A DNA stretch of 21,286 nucleotides from a virus. The position numbers and the translations under genes were made by a program. Every line of letters begins with the position of its first letter. The stretch's first letter is position 1. Location: IMG/VR virus record IMGVR_UViG_3300033064_007027, positions 1 through 21,286 of that record; one strand, 5' to 3'. Shown one piece after another: positions 5,431 through 13,918 of the stretch. The notes beneath the pieces were generated by a model. It did no database searches, was not told the DNA's origin, and saw nothing but the letters and a program-made list of their open reading frames with translations.

Positions 5431-8400
5431 GTGACCCAGACGACCCCCTTCGACCACGTCAGCCAGTTCGAGAAGATCAAGAAGGACGTGATCGCGTCCT
5501 TCACCAAAGCGCTCGACATCCAGGCGACGGGTACCAACCGGAAGATCGTCGTCAGGAACGTCTGGATCGACGACGATAAGGCCCCGGAGGACTGGGAGTC
5601 CCAGCGCGATGCCGTCCGCAAGGACAAGACCTGGGGCGTGCCCGTGTACGCCGCGCTGGACTTGGTCGACCGCAAGACCGGAGAGGTCATCTCCTCCACG
5701 AACAAGAAGCTCCTGGCGACGCTGCCCAAGACGACCGACATCGGCAGCTTCATCGTCGAGGGCAAGCACTACCAGGTCCAGCACCAGCTGCGTCGCAAGC
5801 CCGGGGTCTACATCGCCCAGAAGGAGAATGGGGAGATGAAGACCGAGGTGAACATCGCCCGGCAGCCGTTTGACATCACGTACGACGCCAAGAAGGGCAT
5901 CTTCAAGCTCATGCGCGGCACCCAGGATGGGTCCGGCGTCGCGCTCTATCCCATCCTGTCCCGGATTGGTGTCTCGGACTCGGCCATGGCCAAGGCCTGG
6001 GGGGCGGACGTCCTGGCAGCCAACAAGGCCGTGAATGAGAAAAACTCCACCAGCGCCGTGCTCAAGGCCGGGGAGTACTTCACCAAGTCCAAGCACGATT
6101 CGCCCGACGCCGCCGCCAAGGCCATCGCCACGTTCTTCGAGGACGAGACCGAGGTCCGCCCCGAGGTTACCAAAGCGACCATCGGCAAGGCCTTCACCAA
6201 GGTCGGCCCCGAGATGCTGCTCAGCGGCACGACCGAACTGCTCAAGCTCGAGCGCGGCGAGCGCGACGCTGATGATCGCCATGCCCTCGAATTCAAGAAG
6301 GTGATGAACCCTGGCGACCTGATCAACGAGCGCATGGTGCAGAGCAGCGGCGAGCTCGCCGAGTCCCTCTCCAAGCTGCGGGTGAAGATCGGCTACCGCT
6401 TGAACGATCGCAAGTCGGTCCCCAACGACATCGGCAAGTTGATCAACTCGAACGAGCTGAGTGGGGTGTTCTCGACCTTCTTCACGGGGTCGTCGCTGTC
6501 CAACACCACGGACCAGACCAACCCGATCAACATGATCAACGGGTCGTCGAAGATCACGATTACCGGCGAGGGCGGCGTCCAGGACGAGCGCGCCATCTGG
6601 CAGGAGGAGCACACCCTGCACCCATCGCACATGGGCTTCATCGATCCGATCCACACGCCCGACGCGTCCACGATCGGCATCTCGCTGAACCTGCCGATCG
6701 GTTCCGCAAAGGAGGGTGATAGCCTGCAGGCCAAGATCCTTGACGTCCGCACGGGTGCGGAGCGCATGGTCGGGCCGGCTGACATGCGCGAAATGACGGT
6801 TGCCTTTCCGGATCAGTACAAGGATGGCAAGCCGATCAACGCCAAGGTCAAGGCGATGGTGAAGGGCGAGATGCAGATGGTGAAGGCCACGTCCGTGGAC
6901 GCCGTCATGCAGACGTCGCAGCAGGCGTTCTCGATGGCGACCAATACGATTCCGTTCCTGGCGTCCATTCAGGGCGTCCGTGGGCAGATGGCCACGAAGA
7001 TGATCGAGCAGGCGCTGCCGCTGACCAACAGGGAGGCTCCGCTCGTCCAGGTCAAGGTCGGGAAGGGGACGATCGAGGATGCGATCGGTTCAAAGTTCTC
7101 GGTCGCCGCCAAGGCGGATGGCGTCATCGAGAAGATTGACGCCAAGCGGATCACGATCCGCACGGCCGACGGCCTCGTCGAGCAACCCCTCTATGACAAC
7201 CTGCCCCTGAACGGCAAGTCGTTCCTGCACTCGGATACCGTGGTCAAGGTCGGGGATGCCGTGAAGAAGGGGGACATCCTCGCCGACTCCAACTTCACTG
7301 ACGGCGGCACGCTGGCCCTGGGGACGAACCTTCGCGCCGCGTACATCCCCTACAAAGGCTACAACTTCGAGGACGGCATCGTCATCACGGAGTCGGCGGC
7401 CAAGAAGCTCTCGAGCGAACACCTGCACGAGCACGCCCACTCGATCGACAAGGGCGACGTGTCCTCGAAGGGGGACTACCTGGCCTGGAACTCCACCAAA
7501 CTGTCGCCCGAGCAGCGCGACATGCTCGACGACGATGGCGTGGTCAGGAAGGGGCAGATCGTCAGCAAGGGCGATCCGCTGTGGGTCGGCACCCGCGAGA
7601 ACAAGTACGACGCCGAGTACCTGGCCTTCAAGAAGATTGCCCCCAAGACGACGCCGCGCCGCGGGCACATGGAGGAATGGTCCAACGATGCCTCCGGGAC
7701 CGTCGTGGACGTCGTCAAGGAAGGCAAGAAGGTCAAGATCTACGTCAAGACCGAGGAGCCCGCGCAGATCGGCGACAAGATCACGAATCGCCACGGCGCG
7801 AAGGGCATCATCACGAAGATCATTTCCGACGGCGAGGCCCCCTACACGCAGAACGCAGACGGGACCTCCGCCAAGGTCGACATCCTGCTGAACCCGCACG
7901 GCATCGTCACCCGCATGAACCCGTCACAGATCCTCGAGACGGCCGCCGCCAAGCTGGCCGTCAACAAGGGCTCCGCCTACATCGTCGACAACTTCAATGG
8001 CCAGGACCACTCACGGGCGATGATCGACGAACTGGCCGTCAACGGCGTCTCTGATACCGAGACCCTCTACGATCCTCACAGCAAGGATGCCTTGGGCGAG
8101 GTCCTCGTCGGTCCCCAGTACGTGCTCAAGCTCGCCAAGCAGGCGACCTCGCAGTTCTCCTCGCGCGAGTCAGGCGCCTACGACATCAACAAGGCCCCCA
8201 TGCGCGGCGGCGAGGACGGCGCCAAGGCGCTCGACCTGCTGGCGTTCTACTCGATGCTCTCGCACGGCAGCCGCGCCAACCTGCGCGAGATGGCTACACA
8301 CAAAGGATCCCAAAACGAGCACTTCTGGAACTGGCTGGCCGCCGGCCACAAGAGCGGCCAGGTCGCACCGGCGCCACAGCCAACGTTTGCATACAAGAAG

Positions 8401-11400
8401 TTCGAGGCATACCTGAATGGCGCGGGCGTAAACACCAAGCGCAACGGATCCAAGAACATCATCCAGCCGATGACCGACAAGGAGGTCGACCTGCTGAGTT
8501 CGGGAGCCATCAAGGACCCGGTCTTCGTCCGCGCCAAGGACCTGTCCGAGGAGCCGGGCGGGCTGATGGACACGCAGATCTTCGGAGGGCGGCTTGGCGA
8601 TCGATGGGGGCACATCGAGCTCGCGGAGCCCATCGCCAACCCGGTCTTCGAGCAGCCGATCAAGAAGCTCACGGGGATGAACGCGACGCAGTACGCCGGC
8701 TTGGTCAAGGGCAACCTGTTCGTGGATCCGGAGACTGGGGAGTGGGCGGAGCAAGGGTTGACGGGCGGCGAGGCGTTCAAGAAGAAGCTGGGGATGATCG
8801 ACGTCGACGCCGACATCAAGGCCTGGACCGACAGGGCCAAGACGGCCAAGACGGCCCCCGCGCTCGACGACGCGAACAAGCGCCTGAAGTACCTCCACGC
8901 CCTGAAAAAGATCGGCATCCGCCCTGAGGACGCCTACGTCCAGACCAAGATCCCGGTCATCCCGCCGCAATTCAGGCAGATCAACGAGACGGACGACGGC
9001 CAGATCTCCAACGCGGGCCTGAACACGCTCTATCGCGACGTCAGCCTCGTCAGCAACGAACTCGCTTGGCAGAAAACGATCCCGTACATGCCCGAGGGCG
9101 CGAAGTCCGAGCTCCGGCAGAACCTCTACGACGGCATCGCGGCCATCTACGGGATCGGCGACCCCATCGCAAAGTACCCGAAGACCCGCATGCCCCGCGG
9201 CATCATCGACCAGATCAAGGGCGAGAAGGCCGCCAAGGAAGGCTTCTTTATCAACAACGTCCTGCGACGCAATCAGGACTACGTGGGTCGCGGCACCATC
9301 ATCCCTGAGCCAAAGCTGGGACTCGACGAGGTCGGGCTCCCCGAGGAGATGTCCTGGAATATCTTTAGACCGTTCGTGATCCGGCGCCTGGTGAACTCGG
9401 CCGGCAAGGATCCGGTGCAGGCATCCAAGGAGTACGACGCGCGCACGCCGACCGCACGCGCAGCGCTCGTGGCCGAGATGGACGACCACCCCGTTCTCCT
9501 GAACCGCGCCCCCTCGCTGCACAAGTTCTCGATGATGGCCTTCAAGCCGACGATCACCGACGGCAAGGCTGTCAAGATCCCGCCGCTGGTCGTCAAGGGG
9601 TTCAACGCGGACTTCGATGGCGACGCCATGACCGTCCACGTCCCCATCCTGCCGGACGCGATCGAGGAGGCCAGGCGCATGCTGCCATCCAGGAACCTCT
9701 ACAACCCTGGCACCGGGCAGATCATGATGCAGCCCCAGAACGAGGCAGCGCTGGGGCTCTACCTGATGTCCAGGGATCCGGCCCAGAAGGGCAAGATCGC
9801 CGACGCCTTGCCAGAGTCCATGCGCGAGCAGTTCGCCGACGTCGAGCTCAACAAGCATGGCCTCAAGGCCCTGACCACGACGCTCGCCGAGACGATGCCG
9901 CGGGACTATGGCAAGGTCCTCGACAAGCTCAAGCAGGCCGGGGAGGAGCACACCTACCGCACGGGGTTTACCGTGAGCATGAAGGACCTGGTCCCCGATC
10001 TGCCCGGGAGAAGAGACATGTTCCGCCGCACCAGCGAGGCACTGGGAAAGATCGACCTGACCTCACGCGTGGGCCGCGAGGAGGGTCGAGCCGTGACGGC
10101 GGCGGCAAACATCGAGCATGACGCCATCGTGAAGAACGGGCTTAAGGGTCAGGCCAATAGCCTGGACCTCATGGTGCAATCAGGCGCCCGCGGCAACGCG
10201 AACCAGCTCAAGCAGACGCTCTCGACGCCGTTCATGGTCGACGATCATCGCTCACGGCCGTCGCCGTTCCCGGTCATGAACTCGTTTGCGGAGGGGCTGC
10301 CGTTCTCAGACTACTGGAGTACGCTCTACGGCGCACGGGCGACGGCGGTCGACAGGCAGCTCCAGACAGCCAAGCCCGGTGAGTTCAACAAGGACATCAT
10401 GGCGACAGCGATGACGACGGTTGTCGCCGCGGCGGATTGCGGCACGCGCATGGGGCTGGACGTGCGGGTCGAATCCGCGGACGCCGAGGACCGCTTCTTG
10501 GCCAAGGACATCTCCGTCAAGGGAGACGTGATCGCGCACGCAGGCAGCCAGGTGACGTCGACGCTGCTCAGCACGTTGCGCAACGCCAAGGTGGCGACCG
10601 TGGACGTGCGCTCACCGATCACCTGCAAGCTGCCCAAGGGCGTCTGCGCGAAGTGCTATGGCCTCGACGAGCATGGCGGTCTGCCGGCGATTGGCGACAA
10701 CGTCGGCGCGACCTCGGGCCAGGCGATGTCCGAGCCGCTGGTGCAGATGACGATGCGCACGTTCCACTCGGGCGGCATCTCGGGCACGCGCGGCATCGTC
10801 TCGGGCTACGACAAGATCGACAAGCTCCTGAAGATGCCCAAGATCAAGAGCGGGCGCGCGACCCTGTCCCTGGCAGACGGGACCGTCGATAGCGTCACGC
10901 CGTCGATTGGAGGCACCGGGCAGGACGTCAAGATCGGGTCCAAGACCCACTACATCTCCAACGACCTCTGGGACTCCAAGCGCGTGCACGTGGGTGCAGT
11001 CAAGCGCAAGGGTGACATCCTGTCCGGCGGCATCGCTCAGCCCAACGAGCTCGCGGACCTGAAGGGGATGCGCAGCGCGCAGGAGTACCTAGCCGACGAG
11101 ATCCAGTCCGCCTACCAGAGCCAGGGCGTTGATATCAAGCGCCGCGCGATCGAGACCGTCGTGCGTGCCGTGGGCAACACGACCAAGATCATCGACCCAG
11201 GAGATAGCGCCTTCATCTACGGCGACACCGCCCCCTGGACGGTCGTCGAGGACTTCAACAGCAAGAAGCTGGGGAAGAAGTCCTTGCGGGATGCGCATGG
11301 GTTTTCCCTGCAGGAAGACGCTGGTGGCGTCTCCAGGGGGACCGTCATCGACGATCGGGTCCAGCGCCTGCTCGAGAAGAGCGGCCTGACCAGCGTCGAG

Positions 11401-11640
11401 ACGGGGAACTCCCCGATCCTGCACCGCCCCTTCCTCAAGGGCATCCAGCAGATCCCGATGCTGCGAGATGACTGGATGAGCCAGATGGGCTACCGCGAGC
11501 TCAAGGACGCGATCGTCGAGGGTGCCGCCCGTGGCGCCGAGTCAGACTTCCACGGCTACTCGCCCATTCCTGGATTTGCGTACGGCGCGGAGTTCGGCGA
11601 AGATCCGGACGGGCGATCGCTCACCGAGGGTGTCTACTGA
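5431..11640 (+). CDS. Fused beta / beta-prime DNA-dependent RNA polymerase
   Basis: The 2069-residue product transcribes DNA. Residues 1 to about 1010 match bacterial beta (RpoB). These include a lobe segment ending RRKPGVYI, the DQTNP rifampicin-region loop at Asp361, GYNFEDG with Glu647/Asp648, and GDK...RHGAK with the two conserved lysines Lys783 and Lys791. The C-terminal clamp segment (GSRANLREMA) is also present. Residues from about 1011 match beta-prime (RpoC): RWGHIEL at about 1058, a VDYSGR-like DYVGRG, NADFDGD with catalytic Asp1394, Asp1396 and Asp1398, the bridge-helix region, and the QMTMRTFHSGG trigger loop (1772-1782). The second zinc site is conserved (Cys1670, Cys1732, Cys1739, Cys1742), but the beta-prime N-terminal zinc ribbon is missing. 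Both halves are shorter than cellular subunits. The start is GTG with a weak GGTGG upstream. No alpha, omega or sigma gene is seen here. Confidence 0.97.
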   Translation: MTQTTPFDHVSQFEKIKKDVIASFTKALDIQATGTNRKIVVRNVWIDDDKAPEDWESQRDAVRKDKTWGVPVYAALDLVDRKTGEVISSTNKKLLATLPKTTDIGSFIVEGKHYQVQHQLRRKPGVYIAQKENGEMKTEVNIARQPFDITYDAKKGIFKLMRGTQDGSGVALYPILSRIGVSDSAMAKAWGADVLAANKAVNEKNSTSAVLKAGEYFTKSKHDSPDAAAKAIATFFEDETEVRPEVTKATIGKAFTKVGPEMLLSGTTELLKLERGERDADDRHALEFKKVMNPGDLINERMVQSSGELAESLSKLRVKIGYRLNDRKSVPNDIGKLINSNELSGVFSTFFTGSSLSNTTDQTNPINMINGSSKITITGEGGVQDERAIWQEEHTLHPSHMGFIDPIHTPDASTIGISLNLPIGSAKEGDSLQAKILDVRTGAERMVGPADMREMTVAFPDQYKDGKPINAKVKAMVKGEMQMVKATSVDAVMQTSQQAFSMATNTIPFLASIQGVRGQMATKMIEQALPLTNREAPLVQVKVGKGTIEDAIGSKFSVAAKADGVIEKIDAKRITIRTADGLVEQPLYDNLPLNGKSFLHSDTVVKVGDAVKKGDILADSNFTDGGTLALGTNLRAAYIPYKGYNFEDGIVITESAAKKLSSEHLHEHAHSIDKGDVSSKGDYLAWNSTKLSPEQRDMLDDDGVVRKGQIVSKGDPLWVGTRENKYDAEYLAFKKIAPKTTPRRGHMEEWSNDASGTVVDVVKEGKKVKIYVKTEEPAQIGDKITNRHGAKGIITKIISDGEAPYTQNADGTSAKVDILLNPHGIVTRMNPSQILETAAAKLAVNKGSAYIVDNFNGQDHSRAMIDELAVNGVSDTETLYDPHSKDALGEVLVGPQYVLKLAKQATSQFSSRESGAYDINKAPMRGGEDGAKALDLLAFYSMLSHGSRANLREMATHKGSQNEHFWNWLAAGHKSGQVAPAPQPTFAYKKFEAYLNGAGVNTKRNGSKNIIQPMTDKEVDLLSSGAIKDPVFVRAKDLSEEPGGLMDTQIFGGRLGDRWGHIELAEPIANPVFEQPIKKLTGMNATQYAGLVKGNLFVDPETGEWAEQGLTGGEAFKKKLGMIDVDADIKAWTDRAKTAKTAPALDDANKRLKYLHALKKIGIRPEDAYVQTKIPVIPPQFRQINETDDGQISNAGLNTLYRDVSLVSNELAWQKTIPYMPEGAKSELRQNLYDGIAAIYGIGDPIAKYPKTRMPRGIIDQIKGEKAAKEGFFINNVLRRNQDYVGRGTIIPEPKLGLDEVGLPEEMSWNIFRPFVIRRLVNSAGKDPVQASKEYDARTPTARAALVAEMDDHPVLLNRAPSLHKFSMMAFKPTITDGKAVKIPPLVVKGFNADFDGDAMTVHVPILPDAIEEARRMLPSRNLYNPGTGQIMMQPQNEAALGLYLMSRDPAQKGKIADALPESMREQFADVELNKHGLKALTTTLAETMPRDYGKVLDKLKQAGEEHTYRTGFTVSMKDLVPDLPGRRDMFRRTSEALGKIDLTSRVGREEGRAVTAAANIEHDAIVKNGLKGQANSLDLMVQSGARGNANQLKQTLSTPFMVDDHRSRPSPFPVMNSFAEGLPFSDYWSTLYGARATAVDRQLQTAKPGEFNKDIMATAMTTVVAAADCGTRMGLDVRVESADAEDRFLAKDISVKGDVIAHAGSQVTSTLLSTLRNAKVATVDVRSPITCKLPKGVCAKCYGLDEHGGLPAIGDNVGATSGQAMSEPLVQMTMRTFHSGGISGTRGIVSGYDKIDKLLKMPKIKSGRATLSLADGTVDSVTPSIGGTGQDVKIGSKTHYISNDLWDSKRVHVGAVKRKGDILSGGIAQPNELADLKGMRSAQEYLADEIQSAYQSQGVDIKRRAIETVVRAVGNTTKIIDPGDSAFIYGDTAPWTVVEDFNSKKLGKKSLRDAHGFSLQEDAGGVSRGTVIDDRVQRLLEKSGLTSVETGNSPILHRPFLKGIQQIPMLRDDWMSQMGYRELKDAIVEGAARGAESDFHGYSPIPGFAYGAEFGEDPDGRSLTEGVY

Positions 11641-12902
11641 TGAACGACGAGGAAGATCAGACCATCGGATCAAGCGAGATGCCATCCCTCGAGGCCATGC
11701 TGGCGGCCAGGCGGCAGATCGAGGCGGAAGACGAAGCGCGATACGACCGGGCAACCCAGGCGCCGGCAGTCCCAGCCGAGCGCAAGCGCTGGGACGGTGT
11801 CGTTGGAGATACAGAGGCGGGCCTCGACATCCCACCCGCGATCCCCTCCATCGCCGCGATGCTGGCGACGCTGCATGCGGGGAAGCTGGTTAGGCGAGCG
11901 TCTGGACGAGCCATGCAGCGATCGGTCGCCGGGGCGCCCGCCATGGTCGCGACCGCCGGCACGCCCCTGGACCGCATCGCCGCGTTCACGAGCAAGGAGG
12001 TCCAGGACCTCAACGCCTTCGCCGCGAGCAAGCGGGTGACGGCCCCCATCATGGCGGCCGGCCCACCCCTGCATGGCAACGCCTACTACAAGCCGGAGAG
12101 CAAGCTCCTCAAGGCCCTGGTCCGAGGCAATCCAGACGCCGAGCGAGAGATGATCGCGGCCCTGCGCAGCAGGGGGATCGCCGGCGGGCTGGACGAGCAC
12201 ATTGGGCTGGGCATCAACTCCGTCCCCGTCGCCATGCACGAGATCGGGCATGCAACGCCGATCTTCGGAAGCACCAGGTTGCGCAACGCCGTTCAGACGC
12301 TGGCGGGTGTCTCACGTTCACCCATCGGTGGTGCGGCGCGGATGCTGATGATGGCCAACGCGCTCTCCGCCCAAAAGGACGAGGAAAGCTCCCTCCGGAC
12401 TTACACCCGCGACAACGCCCCCGCACTCATCGCCGCGTCAGCGGCCCCTTACGTGTTTGAGGAAGCGCGTGCGAACACGCACGCGTTGCTGGGGGCACGG
12501 AAGTATGGCCCCGGCGTCGGGGCCGCTGCGCGCCAGCTCCTCCCTGCCTTTGGCACATACGTCGCCGCGGCCGCGGCGCCCGTCCTTGCAACCATCGCCG
12601 CCCAGAAGCTCATGGAGTACCTGCGCGCGCGGGGTCAAGCGCAGCAAGAGAAGCAGGCCGCCCCAACCGCCGGCAAGGAGGTCCAGGCGCCGGGCATCCT
12701 GCGGGCCTCCGCCAGCGCCGCCTGGCGAACTGGCCTCTCGGCGCCGAAGCCCAAGAGCACCAAGCCCAGCACGGGTCCGGGGCAGCGGGCCAAGGATATC
12801 CCAACCGCTCGTCCGCCGGGCAAGACGGGCTTCTTCTCGGACATGGTCAAGACCCTGAACAACCCCCAGCGGGGTTTTCGACTCGCAAAGCTCCAAGGCT
12901 AA
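11640..12902 (+). CDS. Putative HExxH zinc metallopeptidase with hydrophobic segments
   Basis: The ATG overlaps the polymerase TGA, so the two are translationally coupled. The product is 420 residues. HEIGHA at His200-Glu201-His204 is a zincin active-site signature. EEARAN at Glu274/Glu275, about 70 residues later, could supply the third zinc ligand as in gluzincins. Hydrophobic stretches surround this pair (about 258-273 and 300-325), so it may be membrane-associated. The first 60 residues are charged. The last 90 are basic, Pro/Lys/Ala-rich and probably disordered. Possible roles are processing a virion protein, the polymerase or a host factor. None is shown by the sequence. The precise peptidase family is not recognised, and the HExxH motif alone can occur by chance, though the spaced Glu motif strengthens it. 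Confidence 0.65.
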   Translation: MNDEEDQTIGSSEMPSLEAMLAARRQIEAEDEARYDRATQAPAVPAERKRWDGVVGDTEAGLDIPPAIPSIAAMLATLHAGKLVRRASGRAMQRSVAGAPAMVATAGTPLDRIAAFTSKEVQDLNAFAASKRVTAPIMAAGPPLHGNAYYKPESKLLKALVRGNPDAEREMIAALRSRGIAGGLDEHIGLGINSVPVAMHEIGHATPIFGSTRLRNAVQTLAGVSRSPIGGAARMLMMANALSAQKDEESSLRTYTRDNAPALIAASAAPYVFEEARANTHALLGARKYGPGVGAAARQLLPAFGTYVAAAAAPVLATIAAQKLMEYLRARGQAQQEKQAAPTAGKEVQAPGILRASASAAWRTGLSAPKPKSTKPSTGPGQRAKDIPTARPPGKTGFFSDMVKTLNNPQRGFRLAKLQG

Positions 12903-12927
12903 AAAAGACGGTCCACCAGGACCGTCT
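12901..12927 (-). terminator. Intrinsic terminator of the SSB operon
   Basis: On the minus strand the hairpin GACGGTCC-TGGT-GGACCGTC is followed directly by TTTTTT (plus-strand A run at 12901-12906). The stem is 8 bp, or 9 with the flanking A-T pair. It lies 22 bases after the minus-strand stop at 12949. The A run includes two bases of the TAA of the converging plus-strand gene. Without a T-run on the plus strand it should act mainly on minus-strand transcripts. Confidence 0.9.
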
Positions 12928-12948
12928 CCTGGAGCGTCGCCGGATTGA

Positions 12949-13470
12949 TTACCCCAGGACAGCCCTGACGTACCGATCCGTCTCGGTCACGTCCATCTCG
13001 CGAATGGACCTGAGCGCGGTTGCGACGTTCATGTCTGGACACCAGTCCGCGATCCGAAAGGACCAGGACAGGAGCCGCTTCGCGTCGCTCTTGATCGAGT
13101 CGATCTTCGAGTTTTCGCCAGTGCTCTCCCCATCAGGTGACGTCGCCTCAAGTCCAAGGAGTTCGCAATCCTGGACACTGAGCCCCAGTCGCCTGACGAG
13201 CCTGTTGAGGAGTTCACTGTCTTCGCTGCTTGCCAAGGCCCTGACCGCACTCAGCCCGAACGGGACCTGGTCCCATGGGTAGAAGCGCGTCAGGCCCTGC
13301 AGGGGCTCGAAGAACTGCGCCGAGATGCCACGCTCCTTGACGTAGAACTCGCCGAGCCCAAGCAGGAGTTGAGGCGGCGGCTCCGTTGCTGTCACCCTGT
13401 TCCCGCCTGAATCGACGATTCGCCTGAGCGTGTTCGCCTGCTGATTATTTTTTCTCTGGAAGATGAGCAT
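12949..13470 (-). CDS. Hypothetical protein, 173 residues, downstream of SSB
   Basis: The likely start is the ATG at 13470, which gives MLIFQRKNNQQ, 22 bases after the SSB stop. A longer in-frame extension to 13617 would run inside the SSB gene and looks like a shadow. The ribosome binding site is weak: a purine-rich GAGAGAGAAG tract sits further upstream than usual, so translation may depend on coupling to SSB. The product is soluble and mixed alpha/beta in character, with a basic start, a central FYPWDQVPFGLSAV segment and an acidic end. It has no membrane segment or recognisable catalytic motif. Co-transcription with SSB suggests a DNA replication or repair accessory role, but this is context only. 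Confidence 0.7.
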   Translation of the reverse strand: MLIFQRKNNQQANTLRRIVDSGGNRVTATEPPPQLLLGLGEFYVKERGISAQFFEPLQGLTRFYPWDQVPFGLSAVRALASSEDSELLNRLVRRLGLSVQDCELLGLEATSPDGESTGENSKIDSIKSDAKRLLSWSFRIADWCPDMNVATALRSIREMDVTETDRYVRAVLG

Positions 13471-13492
13471 GGTGGTGCTTTTCTTCTCTCTC

Positions 13493-13918
13493 TCAGAACG
13501 GGATGTCGTCGTCGGAGGCAGGCGCACTGGGCGGTTGCTGGCCGCCATGGTGCCCATGACCCTGATCATCCTCGCCGCGGTCCTTGCTGCCGCCGAGGAA
13601 CTTGAAGTCCTTGCCACGCACCGACGTCCGGTACCGCTTTACCCCATCCTTGTCGTCGTAGGTGCGGGTCTGGGTCTCGCCCCGCGCCCACATCAACTGC
13701 CCCTTCTTCGCGTACTTGGGCAGGATCTCGGACGGCTTGTAGCTCTGGGTGTCCCAGAAGTTGACCTCGAACCACTCCGTTCGCTCCTGCTTGTTCCCAT
13801 CCTTGTCCTTCCACTTCTCGCTCGTGGCGATGGACAGGGTGGTGACGGTGCCGCTCCCGACGCTCTTGACCTCGGGATCCTTGCCGAGATAGCCGATGAC
13901 TGTCTGCTCGTTGAACAC
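13493..13918 (-). CDS. ssb: Single-stranded DNA-binding protein
   Basis: The 141-residue product starts at GTG 13918, with AAGGAG (13930-13925 on the minus strand) six bases upstream. Residues 1 to about 110 form an OB-fold of the bacterial SSB type: an early VIGYLGKDPEVK strand, then TLSIATSEKWKDKDG, WFEVNFWD, and a GKDFKFLGG closing strand. A disordered Gly/His/Gln/Pro linker leads to the acidic tip DDDIPF, the peptide that recruits replication and repair partners in SSB proteins. It coats single-stranded phage DNA during replication and recombination. It is the first gene of a two-gene minus-strand operon and is transcribed divergently from the structural gene at 13951. Length is slightly below that of the E. 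coli protein. Confidence 0.95.
   Translation of the reverse strand: MFNEQTVIGYLGKDPEVKSVGSGTVTTLSIATSEKWKDKDGNKQERTEWFEVNFWDTQSYKPSEILPKYAKKGQLMWARGETQTRTYDDKDGVKRYRTSVRGKDFKFLGGSKDRGEDDQGHGHHGGQQPPSAPASDDDIPF

Noticed and set aside
8170-9951. Long 593-residue minus-strand frame inside the polymerase gene
   Set aside because: Leu/Val/Asp/Arg-rich composition typical of an antisense shadow of a GC3-biased gene. The plus strand is securely polymerase.
12563-12578. Perfect 16-base palindrome of C and G (CGCCGCGG / CCGCGGCG)
   Set aside because: It encodes an Ala-rich hydrophobic stretch, where GCC/GCG codons readily form such palindromes by chance.
12861-12878. Plus-strand hairpin AACCCC-CAGC-GGGGTT followed by TT
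   Set aside because: Stem of only six pairs, with the T residues shared with the stem and no real U-tract. Too weak to call as a plus-strand terminator.
13441-13456. T-run at 13447-13452 as a plus-strand terminator
   Set aside because: No stable hairpin precedes it. It encodes Lys/Asn codons at the start of the minus-strand gene.
13471-13617. N-terminal extension of the SSB-linked hypothetical gene
   Set aside because: It runs inside the SSB coding region in another frame, with Ser/Thr/Arg low-complexity composition. The ATG at 13470 is more plausible.
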